Assembly (NCBI RefSeq): GCF_017991995.1
Contig: NZ_JAGOPN010000031.1
Span: forward strand, 1 to 45,926
DNA length: 45,926 nt
Direction of reading: 5' to 3'
Origin: Pseudacidovorax sp.
GTDB lineage: Bacteria > Pseudomonadota > Gammaproteobacteria > Burkholderiales > Burkholderiaceae_C
The notes beneath the pieces were generated by a model. That model made no database searches. It worked only from the letters and a program-made list of their open reading frames with translations, and was not told where the DNA came from. Shown in pieces: positions 17,226 to 27,335 of this stretch; position 1 is the first letter of the stretch; every line of letters begins with the position of its first letter. The translations under genes and the position numbers were made by a program.

Positions 17226-18230
17226 TCAGGCGGCAGCCGCGCGGCCGCTTTGCCAGCGCCAGACATCGGCACACATGGTGTCGAGGTCGCGGCGGGTCTG
17301 CCAGCCCAGCAATTGGCTTGCCAGCGCCGGGTCGGCCCAGTATTCCGCCACGTCGCCCGCGCGGCGCGGCGCCACCCTGTAGGGGATGGGCTTGCCGCAG
17401 GCCCGCTCGAAGGCCTTGACCAGGTCCAGCACCGAGGCCGGACGGCCGGTGCCCAGGTTCACCGTCAGCAAGCCGGCCTGGCGGTCCAGGTGGTCGAGCG
17501 CGGCGACATGGCCTTCGGCCAGGTCCATGACATGGATGTAGTCGCGCACGCCGGTGCCGTCGGGCGTGGGGTAGTCGTTGCCGAACACGCTCAGCTCGGT
17601 GCGCTGGCCCACGGCCACCTGGGCCACATAGGGCATCAGGTTGTTGGGAATGCCCTGCGGGTCTTCGCCGATCAGGCCGCTCTCGTGCGCGCCCACCGGG
17701 TTGAAGTAGCGCAGGCGCGCCACCCGCCAGTCGGGCTCGGCCGTGCACAGGTCGGCCAGCACCTGCTCCATCATGGCCTTGGTGTGGCCATAGACGTTGG
17801 CGGGACGGAAGGGAAAGTCCTCGCGCACGGGCACGGTGTCGGGGTCGCCGTACACGGTGGCCGAGGACGAGAACACCATCTGCCGCACGCCCGAGGCCTG
17901 CATGGCCCGCAGCAGCGTCACGGTGCCGGCGACGTTGTTGTCGTAGTAGCGCAGCGGCTGCGCCATCGACTCGCCCACCGCCTTCAATGCCGCGAAGTGG
18001 ATGACGGCTTTGATGCCGTGCTCCGCCAGCACCCGCCGCACCAGCGCCTCGTCGCGCACGTCGCCCTCCACGAAGGGCACCTCGCGGCCGATGATCTGGC
18101 CCACGCGGGTGAGCACGTCGGGCCGGCTGTTGTCGAAGTTGTCGAGGACGACGAAGGGACGGTTCGCCGCCGCCAGCGCGACGCAGGTGTGGGAGCCGAT
18201 GAAGCCGGCGCCTCCGGTGACGAGGATCAT
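17226..18230 (-). CDS. galE: UDP-glucose 4-epimerase
   Basis: A 334-residue NAD-dependent epimerase that interconverts UDP-glucose and UDP-galactose. The Rossmann motif GGAGFIG is at 6-12, the serine-rich SSSATVYG at 121-128 and the catalytic pair is Y147 and K151 (YGHTK). Length and motifs match GalE rather than the 4,6-dehydratase seen at the window's right end. It leads the galE-manC unit; its own promoter should lie in the 184 bases between it and the acs stop. Confidence 0.95.
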   Translation of the reverse strand: MILVTGGAGFIGSHTCVALAAANRPFVVLDNFDNSRPDVLTRVGQIIGREVPFVEGDVRDEALVRRVLAEHGIKAVIHFAALKAVGESMAQPLRYYDNNVAGTVTLLRAMQASGVRQMVFSSSATVYGDPDTVPVREDFPFRPANVYGHTKAMMEQVLADLCTAEPDWRVARLRYFNPVGAHESGLIGEDPQGIPNNLMPYVAQVAVGQRTELSVFGNDYPTPDGTGVRDYIHVMDLAEGHVAALDHLDRQAGLLTVNLGTGRPASVLDLVKAFERACGKPIPYRVAPRRAGDVAEYWADPALASQLLGWQTRRDLDTMCADVWRWQSGRAAAA

Positions 18231-18382
18231 GAGTCGGGCTTTGTGAAAAATCGCTACCGAAAGGCAACGCGATGGCGCCCGATCTTAAACAGCTCCTGAC
18301 CAGCGGACGCGCAATACGCATCTACCCGCACTTTGGTTGTAAGCACGGTGACAAATCTTTGCAGTCGCCGTGTTGCAGCGGT

Positions 18383-18403
18383 GGGGGCGCGGCGCCCGCC
18401 CCC
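18383..18403 (-). terminator. GC hairpin downstream of acs, possible terminator
   Basis: GGGGGCG at 18383-18389 and CGCCCCC at 18397-18403 form a perfect 7-bp stem with a 7-base loop, twelve bases past the acs stop on the minus strand. There is no T run after it, so it may need Rho or act only as a 3'-end stabiliser. Confidence 0.4.
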
Positions 18404-18414
18404 GCCGGCCGCGC

Positions 18415-20415
<2,001 letters not shown>

Positions 20416-20503
20416 GGTGATGTCTCCTGAGGGCCGGATGGCCCGGTCTTGAATGGCGGAAGGGGAACGCGGTGTACTGTCCCGCGGGCGTCTTACGAGG
20501 CTC

Positions 20504-20547
20504 TGACGATACAAAACAGAATGGCTAATGATCAAGTGACGATACAA
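20504..20547 (+). promoter_or_regulatory. two 11-bp direct repeats and a -10-like box over a regulator start
   Basis: TGACGATACAA occurs at 20504-20514 and again at 20537-20547, 33 bases apart, about three helical turns on one DNA face. The second copy contains TACAAT (20543-20548), a good -10 box. Its start point would fall at or next to the ATG at 20556, and no ribosome site is visible, so the transcript may be leaderless. No convincing -35 box was found. Confidence 0.5.
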
Positions 20548-20555
20548 TCGCCGCC

Positions 20556-21581
20556 ATGGATTGGGCAGATTCCGAGATCATCGAAGCCGTGCGCGCGGGC
20601 GGCCCTGTCGCGCAACGCGCCGTCGAGCGTACCGGACTGACGCGCGTCACCATCTCGCGCCGCCTTGCCCGCCTGGTCGAGCAGGGCTTCGTCAGCCGCA
20701 AAGGCGCCGGCACACGTCCGACCTACAGCGCTGGCGACAAGCTCTGGTGGCAAAAGCGATGGGAGCGCCAAGCGCTTGCGGCCGACGGCGAAGGCGAAAT
20801 CTGGCTGGCCCACGTGGCCCCGATCGTCACGGCACTGCCACCCAACGTGCGCAACATCGTGCACATCGGGTTCACCGAAATGCTCAACAACGCCATCGAC
20901 CACGCACAGTCCTCGCATATCAGTTGCAGCCTGCTTGCCGATGCCGAAGTGGTGCAGATCGCCGTGGTCGACGATGGCGTGGGCATCTTCCGGCGCATCG
21001 CCGATCATCTGACGCTGCCGGACAAGCGCCTGGCCATCCTCGAGCTGGCGAAAGGCAAGTTCACCACGGCGGCCGAAGGGCACTCGGGCATGGGCGTCTT
21101 CGTCTGTTCGCGCATGTTCGACCGCTTCACCATCCACAGCGACGGCCTGGTCTTCACCCATGACCACGACTTCACCTTCGACTGGCTCGACGCTGACCAT
21201 CAAGAGACCGGGACCACCGTCCTGATGGAGATCGCACGACGTTCGGCCCGGACCTCCACCAGCGTGTACGACCGTTATTTCGATCCCGACCAGAGCGGAC
21301 CGGACGCCTTCCTCATCACCGAAGTGCCTTTGCGGCTTGCAGCGCTCGGCAGCGACCTCGTCTCGCGGTCGCAGGGCAAGTGGGTCACCGCGCGCATCGA
21401 CCAGTTCCGCCGGGCCATCCTCGACTTCGAGGGTGTCACCGGCGTCGGCCAGGGCTTCGTCGACGAAGTGTTCCGCGTGTTCGCGCTGGCCCATCCGCAG
21501 GTGGACCTCGTCGCCATGAACATGAGCGACGAGGTGGCACGGGTGGTGAAAATGTTCGCCCCGCGCAATACCGCCCTCTGA
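20556..21581 (+). CDS. HTH / HATPase / STAS-like regulatory protein
   Basis: A 341-residue, soluble three-part protein. Residues 1-60 are a winged helix with a MarR/DeoR-like look ([19 protein letters not shown], then a wing). Residues about 95-230 are a GHKL ATPase of the anti-sigma kinase type: N box around E108-N112 ([12 protein letters not shown]), G1 box DDGVG at 139-143, G2 box GHSGMG at 175-180. Residues about 255-335 match a STAS-like DUF4325 domain ([28 protein letters not shown]). It has no receiver or sensor-histidine domain. I infer a DNA-binding, ATP-dependent switch in which kinase and STAS-like partner are fused in one chain. It is divergent from acs and 27 bases ahead of a YqhA gene. 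Domain calls are good; the function is unknown. Confidence 0.8.
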   Translation: MDWADSEIIEAVRAGGPVAQRAVERTGLTRVTISRRLARLVEQGFVSRKGAGTRPTYSAGDKLWWQKRWERQALAADGEGEIWLAHVAPIVTALPPNVRNIVHIGFTEMLNNAIDHAQSSHISCSLLADAEVVQIAVVDDGVGIFRRIADHLTLPDKRLAILELAKGKFTTAAEGHSGMGVFVCSRMFDRFTIHSDGLVFTHDHDFTFDWLDADHQETGTTVLMEIARRSARTSTSVYDRYFDPDQSGPDAFLITEVPLRLAALGSDLVSRSQGKWVTARIDQFRRAILDFEGVTGVGQGFVDEVFRVFALAHPQVDLVAMNMSDEVARVVKMFAPRNTAL

Positions 21582-21608
21582 CTCTCCGACTTTTCTTCCG
21601 CTTTTTCC

Positions 21609-22247
21609 ATGGCCGACCTCAACGACCCGACTCCGCCCGCGCCCGTCAAGCGCACCTCTCCCCTGCGCCCCCTGCCCAACCTGATCTTCGCCAGCCGCTG
21701 GCTGCAGCTGCCGCTGTACCTGGGCCTGATCGTGGCGCAGGCGGTGTACGTGGTGCACTTCCTGGTCGAGCTGCTGCACCTGGTGGAGGCCGCCTTCGGC
21801 AACCAGAACGCGCTGCAGGCCCTGATCAACAGCATCGGCTACAAGACCACGGCGCCCATCACCACCTTGAACGAGACGGTGATCATGCTGGTGGTGCTGG
21901 CGCTGATCGACGTGGTGATGATCAGCAACCTGCTGATCATGGTGATCGTGGGCGGCTACGAGACCTTCGTCAGCCGCATGAACCTCGAAGGCCACCGCGA
22001 CCAGCCCGAGTGGCTCAGCCACGTCAACGCCTCGGTGCTCAAGGTCAAGCTGGCGATGTCGATCATCGGCATCAGCTCGATCCACCTGCTCAAGACCTTC
22101 ATCAATGCCGACAACTACACCGAGAAGGTGCTGATCGCCCAGACGGTGATCCACGTCGCCTTCCTGTTCTCGGCCATGGCGATTGCCTATACCGACAAGC
22201 TGATGAGCAGCACGGCGTCGCATGGGAAGAAGAACGGCGGGCATTGA
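21609..22247 (+). CDS. YqhA-family (UPF0114) membrane protein
   Basis: A 212-residue inner-membrane protein of the TIGR00645 / YqhA family, with helices at about 30-55, 88-115, 142-160 and 173-193. Family hallmarks seen include [20 protein letters not shown] and [19 protein letters not shown]. The biochemical role is not known. It follows the HTH-ATPase gene by 27 bases, so the two are likely cotranscribed, and a strong terminator lies 18 bases after the stop. Confidence 0.9.
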   Translation: MADLNDPTPPAPVKRTSPLRPLPNLIFASRWLQLPLYLGLIVAQAVYVVHFLVELLHLVEAAFGNQNALQALINSIGYKTTAPITTLNETVIMLVVLALIDVVMISNLLIMVIVGGYETFVSRMNLEGHRDQPEWLSHVNASVLKVKLAMSIIGISSIHLLKTFINADNYTEKVLIAQTVIHVAFLFSAMAIAYTDKLMSSTASHGKKNGGH

Positions 22248-22265
22248 GCGTCGCCCCACCCGCAC

Positions 22266-22298
22266 AGCCCGCTCGGCGCACACCGCAGCGGGCTTTTT
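22266..22298 (+). terminator. Rho-independent terminator after the YqhA gene
   Basis: AGCCCGCT (22266-22273) pairs perfectly with AGCGGGCT (22287-22294) and is followed directly by a run of five T. This ends the regulator-yqhA unit and separates it from the patatin gene. Confidence 0.9.
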
Positions 22299-22367
22299 CA
22301 TTCGGGCAAGAATTCTCGACAACCTTTCATCATCCTCGGCCACCGCCGTGTCGTGCAAACCCCAGAT

Positions 22368-22437
22368 GGAGGATGTGCTCCTCCGGGCCCCCACCAAGAA
22401 TGCCTCGCCAATGAACGAGGTCGGACCTCAGGTCCGA
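22368..22437 (+). promoter_or_regulatory. two hairpins in the leader of the patatin gene
   Basis: GGAGGA-N5-TCCTCC at 22368-22384 is a perfect 6-bp stem. TCGGACCT-C-AGGTCCGA at 22421-22437 is a perfect 17-base palindrome that touches the AAGGAGGGG ribosome site (22437-22445) of the ATG at 22451. They could fold in the mRNA leader, or the second could be a protein site; both are inferred from symmetry alone. Confidence 0.45.
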
Positions 22438-22450
22438 AGGAGGGGTCGAG

Positions 22451-25400
22451 ATGAAAGTCGAAGAGCCATCGCCCGGGCAGGGCGAACTGCAGCAGGCCGT
22501 GGCGCTGCGTCGCGCCGCGCTGGGCGCCACCGCGGCCCGTGGCGCCGACCTGGGCGTGCCACCACCGGCGCCAGAGGCCCCGCTTTGGGGACTGGCCCTC
22601 TCGGGCGGCGGGATCCGCAGCGCCACCTTCTGCCTGGGGCTGCTGCGCTCGCTGGCGGCCAACCGGCTGCTGCTGCGCTTCGATCTGCTCTCCACGGTCT
22701 CCGGCGGCGGCTACATCGGCGGCATGCTCGGCCGGCTGTTCGACCGCGCGCGCACGGGACCGGGCGCGGATGAGGTCGACCGGGCGCTGGCACAGGCGGA
22801 GAAGACCCACTTTGGCTGGTGGCTGCGCACCAACGGCCGCTACCTGACACCGGCCGGCGCCCGCGACACGCTGTTCGCCCTTGCGCTTTACCTGCGCAAC
22901 CTCATCGGCATCCATGTGGAATTCGGCGTCCTGGCCGTGCTGCTGGCGCTGGGCCTGTGCGCCGTCGACCTGACTGCGTGGCAAGCGCTGGCCACCGTCG
23001 GCAGCCACGAGCCACGGATGTTCGCTTGGACGGACTGGATCCAGCCCTGGATGCCCACGCTGTGGCCGCTGGCGGCGATCGCACTGCTGCCCGCCCTGAA
23101 CTTCCTGCTTGCCTACTGGCAACTCCAGTGGGTCCGCGCCAGGAGCTTCGGCGCCATCGTGCTTGGCGCCGGGGCGATCCTCGTGGCCGCAGGCTTGCCG
23201 GCATTCGCGCTGTACCGGCTGGGGCAACTGGGCGACATCCAGCCGCAGCGCTGGCATGCCGTGGCCATGACGGCCGCCGCGCTGTTCCTGTTGCTCAATC
23301 TCGGCGCGGCATTCACCGCCCGCTGGATCGCTGGTGGCCCGGGCGGCACGGTCGGCGCCGCCCGCAACGCGCTGACGCATGCGCTTTCCCGGTGGCTGTC
23401 GATGTTCGGCGCCTGCCTGGGATTGGGCTTGGTCGAGCGCCTGGCGTGGGTGCTGGCGTTCGACAGCATCTCCACGCTCAACCTCGGCCTGGCGCTGGGC
23501 GTCGCTGCCGTCGGCCTGCGGGGCGCCGCGCCCCTGTTCGCCGCCGAAGGCCATCTGGCGCCGCGCTGGGTGCGGGGCATCGGGATGTGGCTGCTGCAAG
23601 GCATGGGCTACCTGCTGAGCCTGTGCATGGTCGTGTGGTGGGTCGCGCTCGTGATGAAGGTGGTGATGCGGCCGGTGTTCATCGACTCCGATGCCGGCGT
23701 GCAGGCCGGTACGCGCCTCGTCACCCAGATGGCGTTCACGCAAGGGTGGATTCACCTCGCCCTGCTGGCCGTTCCGGTGCTCGGCTATGCCCTTCTCACC
23801 GGAAGGAATGTGCAGTTCCTCAACCTGTCGTCGCTGCACGCGTTCTATGCGGCCCGCCTGACACGGGCCTACCTGGGTGCCGCCAACGGCACGCGTTTCG
23901 GCCCCGACGTGAGCGCGCTTAGCCCCATTGCCAGTGCCGTGCGTACCGGCAAACCCGCCGTCAGCGTGGGCGAGGTCGCCTTCGACGACGACGTGCCCCT
24001 TGGGGCCTACGCGCCCCATCGCGCAGGCGGGCCGGTCCACCTCATCAACAGCTGCGTCAACCAGAGCGCGGACGACAAGGGCCGCCTGTTCAACCGCGAC
24101 CGCAAGGGCCTGCTGCTGAGCGTGATGGCCGGCGGAGCGTCGCAACTCGGCCAGGAAGGCTGGCGCCGCATCCCAGGGATCGGCCAGCTCAGCCTGGGTG
24201 CCTGGCTGGCCATCTCCGGCGCCGCCGTCTCGCCGGGCCTTGGCGCACGCACCCAGCGCGGCCTGTCGGCCCTGCTCACCTTCGCGGGCGTGCGGCTGGG
24301 CTACTGGCTGACCGGTGCGGCCCGGCATCCAGGGACCCGCGCGCAGGGCGGGTGGTGGCGCCGAAACCTGGCCAAGTCGATCGGGCTGCTCCACGAGACC
24401 ACCGGGACGTTCGCCGCCGCCGGGAAGAACGACTGGTTCATCTCGGACGGAGGGCATTTCGAGAACACCGGTGGCTACGCACTGCTGGCTGCGCGGGCGC
24501 AATTCATCCTGCTCGCCGACTGCGGCGCCGATCCCAACTACCGCTTCGGCGACCTGGAGGAGCTGGTGCGCAAGGCCCGCGTCGACCTGGACACGCACAT
24601 CACCTTCCAGAAGCCCGCCGCGACGCCCGCCGCCTGGTGGGAGACGCTGAAGTACTTCGGCTCGCTCAATGCACTCGCATCCAGCGACAGCAACGCCTGC
24701 CTCGCCCTCGCCACGATCCGCTATCCGCAGCCTGCCGACGGCACGGCCCCGCCCGTCGGCATCCTCATCGTCGTCAAGCCGAACATGTGCGCCGGGCTTC
24801 CGATGGACATCGAGAACTACCGGCTCAAGGCGCCGAGCTTTCCACAGCAGCCGACCAGCGACCAGTTCTTCAGCGAGGCCCAGTGGGAAAGCTATTTCTA
24901 CCTGGGCCGCTTTCTGGCGGACAAGCTCTCCACCGGCTTCGTCGACAGCGTCCTGCAGAACCCTGGCCAGTACTTCGAACCCGACGAACACGCCAAAGGC
25001 GCGACGTCCAGTCAGACCGACAAGAGCGCGACAGCAAGCCCGGCGTCGACCGGCATCCGCCTTCCGCCGAGGATCGGCGTGGCCGCCGTCGGCGCCACCC
25101 TGAGTGCCGGTGCGCTCGCCACCATCGGCATCTCGGCGTGGCAGGCGGCCGAGGGTCTGCGCAATGCGATCAACAGCCGGATCGTGGGCGAACGTGCGGC
25201 CATGAAGGAACTGGCCCAGCTCTGGGCACAGTTGCCGCGGTCGCCCGGCCCGGTACGGGAGGAGCGACAAGTACAGGCCGCGCCTGCGGACAGCGGCCGC
25301 GGGAGCGAAGCCATCTCGGCCCTGGCCATGGCCGTCGTGCGCTCTGCCGATGCCTATTGCCAGCGCGACGAGGCCCGCTGGCTGCAAACGTCCGCACTCG

Positions 25401-26317
25401 GGGTGCGCATCGTGCGCGACGCCTCGGTGGCCTGCCAGCGACTCGGCAGCCAGATGGGCAACGCCTGCAATGTGCTGTTGAGCGCCAGCCACGGCCCCAT
25501 GCCGTCGGCCTTTCCCACCTGCATGACGCAGCCCGACGCGCTGCCGGCCGTGCGCTACTGGGGCCACGACTACAGCCAGGGTGCGAGTTGGGAGGCCTTG
25601 CATCCCTGCTCTCCGCGCCGGGAAGCCATGGTGCTGGCCGAAGAGGCGTTCCAGGCGTCGAACGACCACACCCGGACCAATCCTTCCATCTCCCGGAGCG
25701 CGCTCGACGAACTCTGGGACAGCAAGTGCCCGCCCCGCCCGGCGCCGGCCGCCTCCCGTCACAGGTTGCCATTGCCCGCGACGACCTCTGCCATCGTTGC
25801 CGCGCCTTCTCCCGACGCCCCGCCCGCCCCCGCCGCGGCGGAGACGCCTGCGCCCATGACAGCCAGTACCCCTGCGGCATGGAAGCGCGCCGAGACCATC
25901 TGCAAGCGGATCACGATCTATGTGCAGATCTACGGCGGGGCTCAACGCGACAGCGTGCGGGGTCTGCGCGACTGGTGGCGCAACTGGGGCGCCAGCGTTC
26001 CGCCCATCGAGGATGTCTACGACGCCGCCCGCAGGACCGGCCGGGCCAACCCCGCCCCCGTCACCACCACCGTGCTGCGCTACCACGACACCAGCGGCAG
26101 GGCCTGTGCCTATGCCATCGCCGCGGGGATGAGCTCGGCATTCGGCGATGGCGGAGAGGGCCGATGGATCGCAGAACCTCTCGCCCCCGCCCTCAGGGCC
26201 ACGCCGGGCGTCGTCGAGCTGTGGGTCAGACCGAACGACCCGTTGCTGGCAAAGATGAATGCCCTGCCGCCTGCCGCGCCCCCCGCGCCGTCCGGCGCGC
26301 CGGCATCGCCCCGCTGA
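22451..26317 (+). CDS. large membrane patatin-like lipase
   Basis: A 1288-residue protein. The patatin oxyanion loop SGGGIRS is at 51-57, the nucleophile serine S84 is in STVSGGGY, and the dyad aspartate D666 is in ISDGGHFENTGGY. About 580 residues separate Ser from Asp, and this insert carries roughly eight to ten membrane helices (from about 160 to 460), so the active site is assembled around a membrane block. Another helix lies at about 877-898. The C-terminal ~300 residues are probably on the far side of the membrane and end with a fold starting ITIYVQIYGGAQRD that resembles small domains fused to bacterial caspase and patatin proteins (weak). The patatin fold acts on acyl lipids; the exact substrate is unknown. 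A strong ribosome site fixes the start. An SGNH hydrolase follows 67 bases on. Confidence 0.8.
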   Translation: MKVEEPSPGQGELQQAVALRRAALGATAARGADLGVPPPAPEAPLWGLALSGGGIRSATFCLGLLRSLAANRLLLRFDLLSTVSGGGYIGGMLGRLFDRARTGPGADEVDRALAQAEKTHFGWWLRTNGRYLTPAGARDTLFALALYLRNLIGIHVEFGVLAVLLALGLCAVDLTAWQALATVGSHEPRMFAWTDWIQPWMPTLWPLAAIALLPALNFLLAYWQLQWVRARSFGAIVLGAGAILVAAGLPAFALYRLGQLGDIQPQRWHAVAMTAAALFLLLNLGAAFTARWIAGGPGGTVGAARNALTHALSRWLSMFGACLGLGLVERLAWVLAFDSISTLNLGLALGVAAVGLRGAAPLFAAEGHLAPRWVRGIGMWLLQGMGYLLSLCMVVWWVALVMKVVMRPVFIDSDAGVQAGTRLVTQMAFTQGWIHLALLAVPVLGYALLTGRNVQFLNLSSLHAFYAARLTRAYLGAANGTRFGPDVSALSPIASAVRTGKPAVSVGEVAFDDDVPLGAYAPHRAGGPVHLINSCVNQSADDKGRLFNRDRKGLLLSVMAGGASQLGQEGWRRIPGIGQLSLGAWLAISGAAVSPGLGARTQRGLSALLTFAGVRLGYWLTGAARHPGTRAQGGWWRRNLAKSIGLLHETTGTFAAAGKNDWFISDGGHFENTGGYALLAARAQFILLADCGADPNYRFGDLEELVRKARVDLDTHITFQKPAATPAAWWETLKYFGSLNALASSDSNACLALATIRYPQPADGTAPPVGILIVVKPNMCAGLPMDIENYRLKAPSFPQQPTSDQFFSEAQWESYFYLGRFLADKLSTGFVDSVLQNPGQYFEPDEHAKGATSSQTDKSATASPASTGIRLPPRIGVAAVGATLSAGALATIGISAWQAAEGLRNAINSRIVGERAAMKELAQLWAQLPRSPGPVREERQVQAAPADSGRGSEAISALAMAVVRSADAYCQRDEARWLQTSALGVRIVRDASVACQRLGSQMGNACNVLLSASHGPMPSAFPTCMTQPDALPAVRYWGHDYSQGASWEALHPCSPRREAMVLAEEAFQASNDHTRTNPSISRSALDELWDSKCPPRPAPAASRHRLPLPATTSAIVAAPSPDAPPAPAAAETPAPMTASTPAAWKRAETICKRITIYVQIYGGAQRDSVRGLRDWWRNWGASVPPIEDVYDAARRTGRANPAPVTTTVLRYHDTSGRACAYAIAAGMSSAFGDGGEGRWIAEPLAPALRATPGVVELWVRPNDPLLAKMNALPPAAPPAPSGAPASPR

Positions 26318-26384
26318 ACCCGCCGCGCCGCTGCGCGGCGGCCACGCCGTCCCTGCCCGCCCAACCACCTTCATGGAGCACTCG

Positions 26385-27248
26385 ATGTCCCTTCCCAACC
26401 CTGCCTGCGTCGTCAGTTTCAACGGCTACGACTCCGATGCCTACAACGGCAAGCCGGCCACCGGCCCGGACGATCCGGCCTTTGGCAAGCGGATCATCTG
26501 CGAGGGGGAATCGTGGTTCTCCATTGGCGGAGCGCCCTCTTCCAACATCCTGGAGCCCCTGCACTTTCGTCAGAGGACCCTGCTGATCAACCTGGCCCGG
26601 CCGGGCGACACGCTGCTCAACATGACCGACCCACATGCCAACCGGCCGCTGGTGCAGACCCTGAACGAAACGCGCTGGGACGCCATCTTCATCAGCGGTG
26701 GCGGCAACGACCTGATCGACAACCTGATGAACATCATCTGCACGCCCTCCGTGGGTGCGGGGCAGCACTTTCTGGACTACATCGACCGCATCGAACTCAC
26801 GCGACTGCGTGTGAACGTCCACCAATACCATCGGCGGCTGGCCCGGTTGCGCGACACCAGCAAAAAGAACGCCGGCATCCCCATCGTGACGCACGTGTAC
26901 GACTACCCCACGCCGCGCGACGCGCCGGCGAACCTGGCCGGCATCCTGAGTCTGGCCGGCCCCTGGCTGTATCCGGCACTGATGACGCGGCAGGTGCCCC
27001 AGGACTTCTGGATCCCGATCACCGACTACATCTTCGAATCGCTGGGCTCCTTTCTTGTGGAGTTGTGCGCCGAGATCGACAACTTCCATGTGATCAGCAA
27101 GACGAAGGGCGTGCTGCAGCGCGCCCGGCTGGGAACCAGCGGGGCGGATGGCGACTGGCTCAACGAGATCCACCCCACCGCGCGGGGCTACGGCAAGCTG
27201 GCCGAGGTCATCTCGCCCGAGTTGGATCGCATTCTGTTTTCGGCGTGA
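26385..27248 (+). CDS. SGNH/GDSL-type hydrolase
   Basis: A 287-residue soluble esterase-like protein without a signal peptide. Block I is GES with S43 as nucleophile (ICEGESWFS), block III is GGGNDL with N107, and the catalytic histidine is H263 in NEIHPTARGYGKLA. The usual block V Asp three residues before His is Asn260 here, so the Ser-His pair may lack its normal acid or use another residue. The ATG at 26385 is preceded by GGAG at good spacing; the ATG at 26373 is an alternative. It lies 67 bases behind the patatin gene, so the two lipases are probably one unit; both may act on acyl chains of the same lipid or polymer. Confidence 0.8.
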   Translation: MSLPNPACVVSFNGYDSDAYNGKPATGPDDPAFGKRIICEGESWFSIGGAPSSNILEPLHFRQRTLLINLARPGDTLLNMTDPHANRPLVQTLNETRWDAIFISGGGNDLIDNLMNIICTPSVGAGQHFLDYIDRIELTRLRVNVHQYHRRLARLRDTSKKNAGIPIVTHVYDYPTPRDAPANLAGILSLAGPWLYPALMTRQVPQDFWIPITDYIFESLGSFLVELCAEIDNFHVISKTKGVLQRARLGTSGADGDWLNEIHPTARGYGKLAEVISPELDRILFSA

Positions 27249-27281
27249 GGGGGTGGGGATGGGGCAGCCACGTCTCCCCAG

Positions 27282-27305
27282 CCCTCTCCCGCGAGGGGGA
27301 GCGGG
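27282..27305. repeat. imperfect extragenic palindrome between convergent genes
   Basis: CCCTCTCCC (27282-27290) faces GGGAGCGGG (27297-27305): five pairs, one mismatch, three pairs, six-base loop. It sits between the convergent stops of the SGNH and metallophosphoesterase genes and looks like the GC-rich extragenic palindromes common in such genomes. It may act as a two-way terminator; there is no T run. Confidence 0.4.
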
Positions 27306-27335
27306 AGCCCATCCGCCCGCGCGGGGCACTGCGCC

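Noticed and set aside
22298-26422. A 1374-codon open frame antisense to the patatin gene
   Set aside because: The plus strand holds patatin motifs and membrane helices; the antisense text is low-complexity Gly/Arg/His/Gln and matches no family.
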